DNA from: Vannielia litorea
Lineage (GTDB): Bacteria; Pseudomonadota; Alphaproteobacteria; Rhodobacterales; Rhodobacteraceae
DNA length: 64,000 bases
Assembly: GCF_018424695.1 (NCBI RefSeq)
Contig: NZ_QTNQ01000008.1
Location: 34,199-98,198 of the forward strand
Reading direction: 5' to 3'
The stretch's first letter is position 1. Each line of letters starts with the position of its first letter. The notes under the pieces are model-generated. The model saw only the letters and a list, made by a program, of their open reading frames with translations. It had not been told where the DNA came from and did no database searches. Position numbers and translations under genes: made by a program. Positions 17,616-25,759 of the stretch are shown piece by piece.

Positions 17616-18422
17616 ATGCCCGATCTACTTCGAAAGCCGTTTGGCACTCATGGCAAGGTGCATGAGATCACGCCGCAAATCGCCGGGTGGCGCTATGTTG
17701 GCTTTTCCGTCTATCGGCTGCATCCCGGCGACACCGTTACAGAGGCGACAGGCGACCGCGAGGTGATCCTTGTCATGGTCGAGGGAAAGGCGCGGTTCAC
17801 CGGCGCGGGCCAAGACTGGGGCGAACTCGGCGACCGCATGAACCTCTTCGAAAAGACCCCACCGCATTGCCTGTATCTGCCGAATGGCAGCGACTGGACG
17901 GCCGAGGCCACGACCGAGTGCGTCATCGCCGTTTGCAGCGCCCCGGGCATGGGCGGGCATGAGGCGCGCCGCATCGGCCCCGACGGCATCACCCTGACGA
18001 CACGCGGCAAGGGCACCAATACCCGCCACATCAACAACATCGCCATGGAGAACGAGGACTATTGTGATAGCCTGCTGGTGACCGAGGTCTTTACCCCGGC
18101 TGGGCACTGGTCGTCCTATCCCAGCCATCGACACGACGAAGATGATTTTCCGCGCATCACCTACCTTGAGGAAACCTACTACCACCGGCTGAACCCCGCC
18201 GATGGCTTCGGAATCCAACGCGTCTATACCGACGATCTGCAACTGAACGAGACGATGGCCGTGCATGACGGCGATGTGGTGCTGGTCCCGCGCGGGCACC
18301 ACCCTTGCGGTGCTCCCTATGGCTTTGAGATGTACTACCTTAACGTGATGGCTGGCCCCCTGCGCAAATGGCGCTTCGTTCCCGCCCCAGAAGTCGAATG
18401 GATCATGCAGCGGGACGCATAG
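17616..18422 (+). CDS. iolB: 5-deoxy-glucuronate isomerase
   Basis: A 268-residue bicupin of the IolB/KduI family. The C-terminal cupin shows SHRHDEDDFPRITYLEETYY and VLVPRGHHPCGAPYG, holding the metal-binding histidines. It isomerises 5-deoxy-glucuronate to 2-deoxy-5-keto-gluconate, feeding IolC. With iolG, iolE, iolD and iolC this completes the route to the kinase product. iolA (methylmalonate semialdehyde dehydrogenase) is not in the window. Confidence 0.95.
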   Translation: MPDLLRKPFGTHGKVHEITPQIAGWRYVGFSVYRLHPGDTVTEATGDREVILVMVEGKARFTGAGQDWGELGDRMNLFEKTPPHCLYLPNGSDWTAEATTECVIAVCSAPGMGGHEARRIGPDGITLTTRGKGTNTRHINNIAMENEDYCDSLLVTEVFTPAGHWSSYPSHRHDEDDFPRITYLEETYYHRLNPADGFGIQRVYTDDLQLNETMAVHDGDVVLVPRGHHPCGAPYGFEMYYLNVMAGPLRKWRFVPAPEVEWIMQRDA

Positions 18423-18583
18423 GCAAATCGGTTTAAAGCCGCGTGGACAGCCCCAAACTTACAGGAGGCATCGCGCGTTCCGTTCCTCCGGCGCCTCATT
18501 TCTCTTCCATACGCATTTACTGGATCGCTGTCGACTGAGGCACTTTGGGAGATTAACCAGCAGCAATCAGATCGAGGTCGAAC

Positions 18584-19621
18584 TTGGACGATCAGAAATT
18601 CGGAACCCGCGACAAGCGCGGCAACTGGAAGCCGGATGCACCGTTGCAAGTTGGCCCCTTGCTCGACTTTCCTTGGAGCGCTTCGCGCGTGCTAAAATGG
18701 CTGCCCAGTTACTTCCTGCCGTGGAATATGCTGTTCATGGCTATTGCAGCCGTTTTTTGGGTCTTCCTGACGCCATCGCGCGAAACGCTGCAGACGCTGT
18801 CCTCTGGCTGGGTGGCGTGGGTTTTCCTGCGTAACTCGGCGCTGATCCTGATCCTCTACGGTTCGTTGGAAATGCGCCTATATCTCCGCCGCAGACAGGG
18901 GTCGCGGTTCAAGTACAATGGCAAGTTTCCGGCCGAGCATCCCTCGGACGTCTTCATGTTCCGTAGCCAGGCCGTCGACAGCCTGATCCGGACTTTCGGC
19001 ACAGGCCTGCCGATTTGGACTGCCTATGAGGTCGGCCTGCTTTGGGCCTGGGCCAATGGCCATGGCCCGTGGACAATCTTCGGCGACAACCCGTGGGCAT
19101 TGCTGGCGCTAGGACTAGTTCTGCCGCTGTTCCATGAATTGCACTTCTACTGCATCCACCGGCTGATCCATGTGCCGGTGCTTTATAAATGGGTGCACTC
19201 CGTGCACCACAACTCGATCAACCCCAGCCCGTGGTCCTCGCTGTCGATGCATCCGGTCGAGCATCTGCTCTATTGGTCCGGTACGCTGATCCACCTGTTG
19301 CTGCCATCGCATCCGCTTTTGGTACTCTACCATCTGCAAATCAGCGGCGCGGGGGCGGTTATCGGCCATATCGGTTTCGACAAGGTCGAGACGGGTAAGG
19401 GCATCGGAGTAGATACCCATGCCTATGCGCACTACCTGCATCACAAATATTTCGAGGTGAACTATGCCGACGGGATGCTGCCGATCGATAAATGGATGGG
19501 CACCTGGCACGACGGAACCAAAGCGGCCGACAAGCAGATGAAGGATCGTTTCAGTCGAAAGAAGGCGCGAGTGAATGGTCGCGTCGAGTCAAGGAAACTA
19601 AGTGACCCGGTGAGGAAGTGA
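18584..19621 (+). CDS. Sterol-desaturase/fatty-acid-hydroxylase superfamily membrane protein
   Basis: A 345-residue membrane protein with clustered histidines: HELHFYCIHR (184-193), HSVHH (205-209), HPVEH (223-227) and HAYAHYLHHK (279-288), the di-iron site of FA_hydroxylase proteins. Hydrophobic segments lie around 45-62, 75-95 and 172-190. The only usable start is TTG at 18584, with GAGG six bases upstream, since an in-frame TAA lies at 18554. It follows iolB by 161 bp and is the last intact gene before the mobile-element scar. Substrate unknown; it could hydroxylate a lipid or the imported compound. Confidence 0.8.
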   Translation: MDDQKFGTRDKRGNWKPDAPLQVGPLLDFPWSASRVLKWLPSYFLPWNMLFMAIAAVFWVFLTPSRETLQTLSSGWVAWVFLRNSALILILYGSLEMRLYLRRRQGSRFKYNGKFPAEHPSDVFMFRSQAVDSLIRTFGTGLPIWTAYEVGLLWAWANGHGPWTIFGDNPWALLALGLVLPLFHELHFYCIHRLIHVPVLYKWVHSVHHNSINPSPWSSLSMHPVEHLLYWSGTLIHLLLPSHPLLVLYHLQISGAGAVIGHIGFDKVETGKGIGVDTHAYAHYLHHKYFEVNYADGMLPIDKWMGTWHDGTKAADKQMKDRFSRKKARVNGRVESRKLSDPVRK

Positions 19622-19682
19622 ACTCACGGGCCTGTTGTAGGTGGCGGTGCCGCGCCTGCTTGTCTTGAAAGACACGTCCTTG

Positions 19683-19916
19683 TTAAGCTTTCGACTGGTC
19701 AAACTTGTCCAACAATTGTTCAAGTTTGGCCTCCAAATTCTTGCTCTTCCCAGCGTTTCGGATGGGCTCGCGTTGCCTAACCAGAGGTATCTGTCCATAG
19801 CTTGACAGGGTCGTGACGACGCTCTCGTGGCCGAGGTTTTGGCTGAAGACTTTGAACTCCTCAGGTGTCCGGCAAGTGAGGTACGCGTACTCGACGACGG
19901 TGTTGCGTACGTCTAG
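19683..19916 (-). pseudogene. Tyrosine recombinase (integrase) C-terminal fragment
   Basis: Translating the minus strand gives about 77 residues ending at a TAA (19683-19685). They include RTPEEFKVFSQNLGHESV followed by TTLSSYGQIP, the conserved C-terminal box of phage/island integrases: LGHE holds the catalytic His, and SYG the nucleophilic Tyr. The N-terminal and arm-binding domains are missing. Similarity stops where the transposase fragment begins (about 19913-19920), so an IS insertion or a deletion cut the gene. Its place beside a tRNA gene fits an island integrase. Confidence 0.7.
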
Positions 19917-20211
19917 CCCCCTACCTCAGAGCCACTGATTTGGGCTTTCTCTAATAGGGTTTCCGGGACGGGTGGAGGCATGTTCAGAGCTTGTTGCGGA
20001 CGGGTGTGGTTGTACTGCCTGAGCCAGTGAGTGATGACGATCTGGGCCTGCCTGGCTGTCGTGAACCACTCCGCATTGAGCACCTCCCGCCGCAATGTCC
20101 CGTTGAGCCGCTCATTGTAGCCGTTCTCCCAAGGCGATCCCGGATAGATGCGGATGGGCGGGTCAGCCGCACCCTCGAAGACAAAATCCGCAGGCTGAAG
20201 CCTAAAAGTTC
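19913..20211 (-). pseudogene. IS3-type transposase C-terminal fragment
   Basis: The minus strand reads RIYPGSPWENGYNERLNGTL, then the tail EWFTTARQAQIVITHWLR and NHTRPQQALNMPPP, the classic end of the IS3-family OrfB DDE domain containing the last catalytic Glu. Only about 90 residues remain; the upstream two thirds are absent. The frame ends at a TAG lying in the junction with the integrase fragment. No intact terminal inverted repeats were seen, so this is a dead remnant. Confidence 0.75.
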
Positions 20212-20284
20212 GACCTGATTACATACGAATTACACGTGCACTTGAGTGCCCCGAAGGAATGGGTGCCTAAGTCGTTGATTTTAA

Positions 20285-20359
20285 TGGTGCCCGGGGGCGG
20301 AATCGAACCACCGACACGAGGATTTTCAATCCACTGCTCTACCCCTGAGCTACCCGGGC
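20285..20359 (-). tRNA. tRNA-Phe (GAA)
   Basis: The minus strand folds as a complete cloverleaf: acceptor GCCCGGG/CCCGGGC, D-arm GCTC-GAGC, anticodon loop TTGAAAA giving GAA, T-arm GGTGG-TTCGATT-CCGCC, and an encoded CCA (20285-20287). The anticodon stem has one T-T mismatch. Its 3' end faces the integrase and transposase fragments, the usual layout when an island integrates at a tRNA 3' end. Confidence 0.95.
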
Positions 20360-20397
20360 ACGGGTGAAGCGGGCTGGCCGCTTCTCGAGGTCGCGCG

Positions 20398-20426
20398 TTT
20401 CTACGGCCCCTCCCGGGTGAAGGCAA
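20398..20426 (-). promoter_or_regulatory. Putative promoter of tRNA-Phe
   Basis: On the minus strand TTGCCT, a 17-nt spacer and TAGAAA form a sigma-70-like promoter. The expected transcription start lies about 30 nt before the tRNA 5' end. Confidence 0.6.
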
Positions 20427-20601
20427 GAGGGTCCGGTGAGAAATTTTGTGGTTCTGTCGCGCCGGGTCATGGGCCACCTGAACGGAGCAGATTGCATAGG
20501 TTTGATCATGTCCGCATCGACTCTGACGGCCATCGGGAAGCCGCACTGTTTGCGGGCCTACCCTCAGGCCAATCCGTGGTTAGGGCAGGGGCAACCGGGT
20601 G

Positions 20602-21585
20602 TCAGGCAGAGAGCACCTCGGCGGCGATCCCGAAGCTGCGCAGGCGCGCATCGTGGTCGTGGATCTGGCCGGTGAGGATCAGCTCATCTGGGGCATAGCG
20701 GGCGATCAGGGCTTCGAACTGCGCGGCCACGCGATCCTTGCTGCCCACCGCGCTCACCTTCAGCGCCTGGTCCACCATCTCCAGTTCCGCAGGGCTGGCG
20801 TGGTCGGCGATGTCGTCCACGGGCGGCGGCAGGTATCCAGGCGTGCCGCGCCGCAGCTTCAGGAAGGCCTGCTGCATCGAGCTGCGCAGCCGCGTTCCCT
20901 CCGCATCCGTTTCGGCGGCGAAGACATTGACCGCCAACATGAAATGAGGCTCGGGGTTGGCCTGCGACGGGCGATAGCTGCGGCGATAGGTGGCGAGCGC
21001 ATCATCGAGCGCAGCCGGGGCGAAATGCGAGGCAAAGGCATAGGGCAGGCCGAGGTGGGCCGCCAGTTGCGCGCCGAACAGCGAGGAGCCCAGCATCCAG
21101 AGCGGCACATGGGTGCCCGCGCCGGGCACCGCGCGCACCGGCTGGCCCTCTTCTGCGTCGGCCAGGAAACCCATCAGATCGACCACATCCTGCGGAAAGC
21201 TGTCGCCCCCCGAGAGGCCCCGGCGCAGGGCGCGGGCGGTGGCCATGTCGGTGCCCGGCGCGCGGCCGAGGCCCAGGTCGATCCGGTCGGGGTAGAGCGT
21301 GGCCAGCGTGCCGAAGGCCTCGGCCACCATCAGCGGCGAATGGTTGGGCAGCATGATGCCGCCCGCGCCGACGCGAATGCGCTCGGTCGCCCCGGCCACA
21401 TGGCCGATCAGCACTGCCGTCGCGGCGCTGGCGATGCCGACCATGTTGTGATGCTCGGCCAGCCAGTAGCGCCGGTAGCCCAGCGCCTCGGCCCGGCGGG
21501 CGAGCGACACGGTGTTGGCAAGGGCCTCCGCCGTCGAGGCACCTTGCGGCACCGGGGCGAGGTCGAGCACGGAATAGGGGATCAT
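20602..21585 (-). CDS. LLM-class flavin-dependent oxidoreductase
   Basis: A 327-residue luciferase-like monooxygenase (MsnO8/YhbW type) with [22 protein letters not shown] and [10 protein letters not shown], the FMN-binding landmarks of this family. Such enzymes use reduced flavin, but the substrate of this subgroup is usually unknown. I place the start at the ATG at 21585 ([12 protein letters not shown]), where family similarity begins; an ATG ten codons upstream is possible. It stands alone, downstream of the DUF882 gene terminator on the same strand. Confidence 0.88.
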   Translation of the reverse strand: MIPYSVLDLAPVPQGASTAEALANTVSLARRAEALGYRRYWLAEHHNMVGIASAATAVLIGHVAGATERIRVGAGGIMLPNHSPLMVAEAFGTLATLYPDRIDLGLGRAPGTDMATARALRRGLSGGDSFPQDVVDLMGFLADAEEGQPVRAVPGAGTHVPLWMLGSSLFGAQLAAHLGLPYAFASHFAPAALDDALATYRRSYRPSQANPEPHFMLAVNVFAAETDAEGTRLRSSMQQAFLKLRRGTPGYLPPPVDDIADHASPAELEMVDQALKVSAVGSKDRVAAQFEALIARYAPDELILTGQIHDHDARLRSFGIAAEVLSA

Positions 21586-21664
21586 GGCGGGTCTTTCTGT
21601 GGCAACGGCCGGCATCTAGCGCCTCGGCTGTCGCGGGCAACCACCGAATGTGGTCACCCGAACG

Positions 21665-21690
21665 AAAAGCGCCCGGGCAAAGCCGGGCGC
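21665..21690 (-). terminator. Rho-independent terminator after the DUF882 gene
   Basis: An 8-bp GC-rich stem (GCGCCCGG/CCGGGCGC) with a 6-nt loop, followed on the minus strand by four U. It lies 31 bp past the stop of the 21721-22290 gene. Confidence 0.75.
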
Positions 21691-21720
21691 CATTTCAGCA
21701 AAGCTGCGAGGGGATGTGAC

Positions 21721-22290
21721 TCAGCCCCAGGTGCGCACCGCGCCGCAATCCATGTGAACGAAGTTGGAGCCGTGGTACTTGCCAACGCCGCCCGCGCGGC
21801 AGGCAGCGGCGGCCCGGGCGATCTGGTTCACCGAGCGGGAATTGAGCCGAAGGTCGGCGGCCTGGCCCTTCAGGTGCAGCGAGTTCTTGGCCACACCCGA
21901 GGAGCGCGAGCGCAGCATCCGGTTCGTGGCCGGGCTGCGGTAGCCTGAAAGGAGCATGTAGGGCTCGTTCACGTCGAGCAGGTTGTGAGCGGCGGCGATG
22001 ATGTCGAGGGTGCGAATATCGATCGCCTTCACCTCGTCGCGGCGCCAGTCCCGCATGAAGTAGTTCACTTCCTTGATCGAGTCGCGAATATAGTCGCCCT
22101 CGATCCAGTAGATCGCATCCATGCTTTCGCCGGTCCGGCCGTTGTACATCTTCAGGCGGCGAATATCTCCGGCTCCCCGAAGGAACCCGGCGGCCTTGGT
22201 ATACGTTGGTGCAGCAACAAGGGCTGTGGCGGCAAACGCCCCAAGCAGCCCGCGCCGCGAGATTTTGGAAGATCCTGTCTCGATAGTCAT
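21721..22290 (-). CDS. DUF882 / YcbK-like murein endopeptidase (M15 family), Tat-exported
   Basis: A 189-residue protein with a twin-arginine signal (SRRGLLGAFAATALVAAPTY) and a C-terminal peptidase M15 domain with zinc-ligand motifs HLKGQAADL and FVHMDCG. Relatives such as E. coli MepK (YcbK) cleave peptidoglycan crosslinks made by L,D-transpeptidases. It is transcribed divergently from an L,D-transpeptidase gene, echoing the neighbouring ycbB-ycbK genes of E. coli. Specificity here is inferred. Confidence 0.87.
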   Translation of the reverse strand: MTIETGSSKISRRGLLGAFAATALVAAPTYTKAAGFLRGAGDIRRLKMYNGRTGESMDAIYWIEGDYIRDSIKEVNYFMRDWRRDEVKAIDIRTLDIIAAAHNLLDVNEPYMLLSGYRSPATNRMLRSRSSGVAKNSLHLKGQAADLRLNSRSVNQIARAAAACRAGGVGKYHGSNFVHMDCGAVRTWG

Positions 22291-22702
22291 GCCTGTCCCC
22301 GTGCCCGTTTATCGCGCATGGCCGCCGTTTTGGCGTGCCGCGGTGTCATCTCATCCCCAGATGCACGTTTTCTATGCCACAAAGCGATTCTCCGGCCAAG
22401 GCGCAATTCTGTCGCGGCGCATATTCAGGGGGCAGTAGGCAGGAAACTGCTTAAAATGTCGTTGCTTAAGCCGAAAAAATGTCCGGGCGGCGGCGCGACT
22501 TTGGCGCAACAGGCTGTTGCGGCAAGGTCCCGCCGCAATTGCTTGAACCGATTGGATTAATCCTGCTTGGTGGGTCAGACCACGCGGTCAGCGCACATCG
22601 AGTCGACTCAAATGTGAATCGACAATCATGGAAGGCTTGGCAATCTGTGAGTAACAATGCACGTAACAATATTGCCGAAACACGCTTAGTCCCGAGGACG
22701 AT
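22291..22702. other. Gene-free divergent intergenic region (412 bp)
   Basis: This stretch separates the divergent DUF882 and L,D-transpeptidase genes and must carry both promoters. It is poorer in GC than its flanks. It holds a GAGTCGACTC palindrome near 22600, containing two overlapping GANTC motifs (CcrM methylation sites), and further GAATC-type sequence. I see no convincing coding frame or RNA gene. Confidence 0.6.
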
Positions 22703-24334
22703 ATGACCCTTTGCAAGACGTTGCGCCCCGCGCACGCCGGCCTTACCGCCCTTCTCCTGTCCTGCGCTGCGCTGACCACCGTCCTGCCGCGGCCCGCGCT
22801 GGCCACCGAGGCCGCCACCTTCGAGGTGACTGCCTTCAAGCAGGCCGTGGCCGAGGCTGCGGCCCGTAACGAGGGCGTTGCCGCCTTCTACCGTGATCGC
22901 AACTATGCGCCGCTCTTCACCGGCGAGGCCGATGGCGCCCGCCGCGCGGCCCTTCTGCGCGCGCTGGAAATGGCAGATGACCACGGGTTGCCCTCCGCCC
23001 GCTACAATCCCGCCGAGCTGCGTGCGGCCTTCGGCGCCGCCCGCACCACCCGTGACAGGGGCCGGGTCGAGGTGATGGCCGCACAGATGCTGGTGCAGTT
23101 CTCCCGCGATCTGCAATCGGGCGCCACCGAGCCCCGAAAGATCGACAGCGGCATCGTCCGTGACATCCCGCGCCGCGCGCCCAAGGCGCTGCTCACCGCC
23201 TTTTCCAAGGCCGACCCGGTGCAGTATTTCCGCACGCTCATGCCGCGCACCCCGGAATACGTGCGCCTCATGCGCGGCAAGCTCCAGCTGGAGCACACCA
23301 TCGCGCACGGCGGCTGGGGCGCCGAGGTGCAGGCCAAGGCGCTGGAGCCCGGGCAGGAGGGGCCCGCCGTGGTGCAGCTGCGCAACCGGCTGATCGCAAT
23401 GGGCTACATGACCCGCTCCGCCTCGATGAGCTACGACGACGCCATCACCCGCGCCGTCCAGACCTTCCAGATCGACCATGGGCTCAACCCCGACGGCGTG
23501 GCCGGCCCGGGCACGATCTCGGCGCTCAACGTTTCGCCCGTCAAACGCCTTCAATCGGTGATCGTGGCCATGGAGCGCGAGCGCTGGCTCAACCGCCCGC
23601 GCGGCGAGCGCCATGTGCTGGTGAACATCCCCGATTTCAAGGCCCGGATCATCGACAACGGCAAGGTCACCTTCGAAACCCGCTCGGTGGTGGGCAAGAA
23701 CACCGGCGACCGGCGCACCCCCGAGTTCTCCGACACCATGGAGCACATGGTCATCAACCCCACCTGGCATGTGCCGCGCTCGATCACCACCAAGGAGTAT
23801 CTCCCCCAGCTCCAGCGCAATCCCAACGCTCAAAGCCAGCTCGACATCTACGACCGTCGCGGCCGCAAGGTGCCGCGCGGCGCGATCAACTTCCGCGCCT
23901 ACAACGCCTCCAACTTTCCCTTCACGATGAAGCAGCCGCCCTCCAACCGCAACGCGCTGGGGCTGGTCAAGTTCATGTTCCCAAACAAGTGGAACATCTA
24001 CCTGCACGACACGCCCGCCAAGAGCCTGTTCAACCGCGATGTCCGGGACTTCTCGCACGGCTGCATCCGCCTGGCGGACCCGTTCGACTTTGCCTATGCG
24101 CTGCTCGCAAAGCAGACCGACGATCCAAAGGGCACGTTCCACTCGCGCCTGCGCACCGGCTCCGAAACGACGGTCAAACTTGAAACCCAGGTGCCCGTGC
24201 ACCTGATCTACCGCACGGCCTTCACCCAGGCGAAGGGCCAGATGAACTATCGCAACGATATCTATGGCCGCGACGCCCGGATCTGGAACGCGCTCGCCGA
24301 CATGGGGGTGAAGCTGCGCGGGGTCGAAAGCTGA
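22703..24334 (+). CDS. L,D-transpeptidase (YcbB/LdtD-like)
   Basis: A 543-residue exported protein with an N-terminal signal peptide ending near ALATEA. An all-helical scaffold and a peptidoglycan-binding domain follow (VVQLRNRLIAMGYM and FQIDHGLNPDGVAGPGT, about 225-275). The YkuD catalytic domain carries FSHGCIRLADP, whose Cys lies near residue 453. It forms 3-3 crosslinks between meso-DAP residues in periplasmic murein. Size and domain order match E. coli LdtD. lpxD starts 4 bp downstream, so envelope genes are grouped here. Confidence 0.92.
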   Translation: MTLCKTLRPAHAGLTALLLSCAALTTVLPRPALATEAATFEVTAFKQAVAEAAARNEGVAAFYRDRNYAPLFTGEADGARRAALLRALEMADDHGLPSARYNPAELRAAFGAARTTRDRGRVEVMAAQMLVQFSRDLQSGATEPRKIDSGIVRDIPRRAPKALLTAFSKADPVQYFRTLMPRTPEYVRLMRGKLQLEHTIAHGGWGAEVQAKALEPGQEGPAVVQLRNRLIAMGYMTRSASMSYDDAITRAVQTFQIDHGLNPDGVAGPGTISALNVSPVKRLQSVIVAMERERWLNRPRGERHVLVNIPDFKARIIDNGKVTFETRSVVGKNTGDRRTPEFSDTMEHMVINPTWHVPRSITTKEYLPQLQRNPNAQSQLDIYDRRGRKVPRGAINFRAYNASNFPFTMKQPPSNRNALGLVKFMFPNKWNIYLHDTPAKSLFNRDVRDFSHGCIRLADPFDFAYALLAKQTDDPKGTFHSRLRTGSETTVKLETQVPVHLIYRTAFTQAKGQMNYRNDIYGRDARIWNALADMGVKLRGVES

Positions 24335-24338
24335 CACC

Positions 24339-25433
24339 GTGACATCCCTGAAGATAGAAGACATCGCCATCGCCCTCGGAGCCCGCTTCGAGGGCGATGG
24401 TGCATTTGAAGTCACCCGTGCCGCAGAACCGGCCCGCGCCGGGGCGGATGCTCTGGCGCTGGCGATGGACCCGAAGTTTGCCTCAGGTCTCTCCGAAGGC
24501 GCCGCGAAGGCGGCGATGGTCTGGGAGGGGGCCGACTGGCAGGCGATGAACCTGACCGCGGTCATATTCGCGCCACGCCCGCGTTACGCCATGGCCGGGC
24601 TGACCGCCATGCTCGACGCAGGCCCCCGAATTGCCCCGGGCATTCACCCCTCGGCGGTGATCGACGCCACCGCCATCCTCGGCGAAGGCGCGGCCATCGG
24701 CCCGCTCGCGGTGATCGGGGCAGGGGCCGTCATCGGCCCGGGCGCCCGCATTGCCGCACATGCCTCCATCGCCGAAGGCGCGCAGATCGGTGCCGATTGC
24801 CTGCTGCGCGAGGGCGTGCGCATCGGCCATTCCGTCACCATCGGAGACCGTTTCATCGCCCAGCCCGGCGCTGTGGTTGGCGGTGACGGCTTCTCCTTCG
24901 TCACGCCCGAAGCGGGTGCGGTGGAGGCCGTGCGCAGCACGCTGGGGGAGCGTGGCGACGCGCGCCAACAGGCCTATGCCCGCATCCACTCCCTCGGCGG
25001 CGTCACCATTGGCGACGACGTGGAACTCGGCGCCAATGCCTGCATCGACCAGGGCACCATCCACCCCACCGAAATCGGCTCCGGCACCAAGATCGACAAC
25101 CTCGTGCAGGTCGGCCACAACGTCCGCACCGGGCGCGATTGCCTGCTCTGCGGCCAGGTTGGCATCGCCGGCTCCACCCGCCTTGGGGATCGCGTGGTGC
25201 TGGGTGGGCAGGCCGGTGTCACCGACCACCTCGACATCGGCGACGATGTGATCGCAGGGGCCGGAACACTGCTGCGCACCAACCAGCCCGCGGGCCGGGT
25301 CATGCTGGGCAATCCGGCGATGGAGATGAAAGCCTCTATCGAAGCCTACAAGGGCCTGCGTCGCCTGCCCAAGCTTCATCGAGACGTTACAGAACTGCGA
25401 AAGAACCTTTCAAAACCCGGCCCGAAAGACTAA
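24339..25433 (+). CDS. lpxD: UDP-3-O-(3-hydroxyacyl)glucosamine N-acyltransferase
   Basis: A 364-residue protein with a short N-terminal uridine-binding domain and a long left-handed beta-helix of hexapeptide repeats (for example ILGEGAAIGPLAVIGAGAVI). HSLGGVTIGDDVELGANAC holds conserved LpxD residues. It adds the N-linked hydroxyacyl chain in lipid A synthesis from acyl-ACP. The start is GTG, 4 bp after the upstream stop. It normally clusters with bamA, fabZ and lpxA; here it is instead joined to a private ACP and ketoacyl synthase. Confidence 0.95.
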   Translation: MTSLKIEDIAIALGARFEGDGAFEVTRAAEPARAGADALALAMDPKFASGLSEGAAKAAMVWEGADWQAMNLTAVIFAPRPRYAMAGLTAMLDAGPRIAPGIHPSAVIDATAILGEGAAIGPLAVIGAGAVIGPGARIAAHASIAEGAQIGADCLLREGVRIGHSVTIGDRFIAQPGAVVGGDGFSFVTPEAGAVEAVRSTLGERGDARQQAYARIHSLGGVTIGDDVELGANACIDQGTIHPTEIGSGTKIDNLVQVGHNVRTGRDCLLCGQVGIAGSTRLGDRVVLGGQAGVTDHLDIGDDVIAGAGTLLRTNQPAGRVMLGNPAMEMKASIEAYKGLRRLPKLHRDVTELRKNLSKPGPKD

Positions 25434-25467
25434 ATGGGCAGCGGAGCGTAACAGACAGGTGGGCGGT

Positions 25468-25734
25468 ATGTCGGACGCAGTGAAAGACAAGGTCATCGAG
25501 ATCATCGCAGAGCAGGCCGTGCTCGAAAAATCCGATGTGAAGATGGACAGCACCCTCGAAAGCCTCGGCATCGACAGCCTCGGGCTGGTCGAAAGCATCT
25601 TTGCAATCGAAGAGGCCTTCGACATCCAGGTGCCCTTCAATGCGAACGAGCCCTCCGAAAGCGATTTCGATATCTCCTCGGTCGCCGCCATCGTCGCGGC
25701 GGTGCAGGGGCTGGTGAAGGAGCAGGCGGCCTGA
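25468..25734 (+). CDS. Acyl carrier protein, specialised
   Basis: An 88-residue acidic ACP with the phosphopantetheine attachment Ser37 in LGIDSLGLVES. It differs from both housekeeping AcpP and the long-chain AcpXL type. It lies between lpxD and a ketoacyl synthase gene (gaps 34 and 25 bp), so the ACP and synthase probably work as a pair making a particular acyl chain, perhaps for lipid A. I chose the ATG at 25468; a GTG at 25459 would add three residues. Confidence 0.85.
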   Translation: MSDAVKDKVIEIIAEQAVLEKSDVKMDSTLESLGIDSLGLVESIFAIEEAFDIQVPFNANEPSESDFDISSVAAIVAAVQGLVKEQAA

Positions 25735-25759
25735 CCGGGCGCGTCCACGGGCCAGCGGA

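Noticed and set aside
22453..22471. Possible CtrA site (two TTAA half-sites) in the DUF882/Ldt intergenic region
   Set aside because: The half-sites are 11 nt apart instead of the required 7.
22466..24565. A 699-codon minus-strand open frame
   Set aside because: Antisense to the L,D-transpeptidase and lpxD; no family-like motifs.
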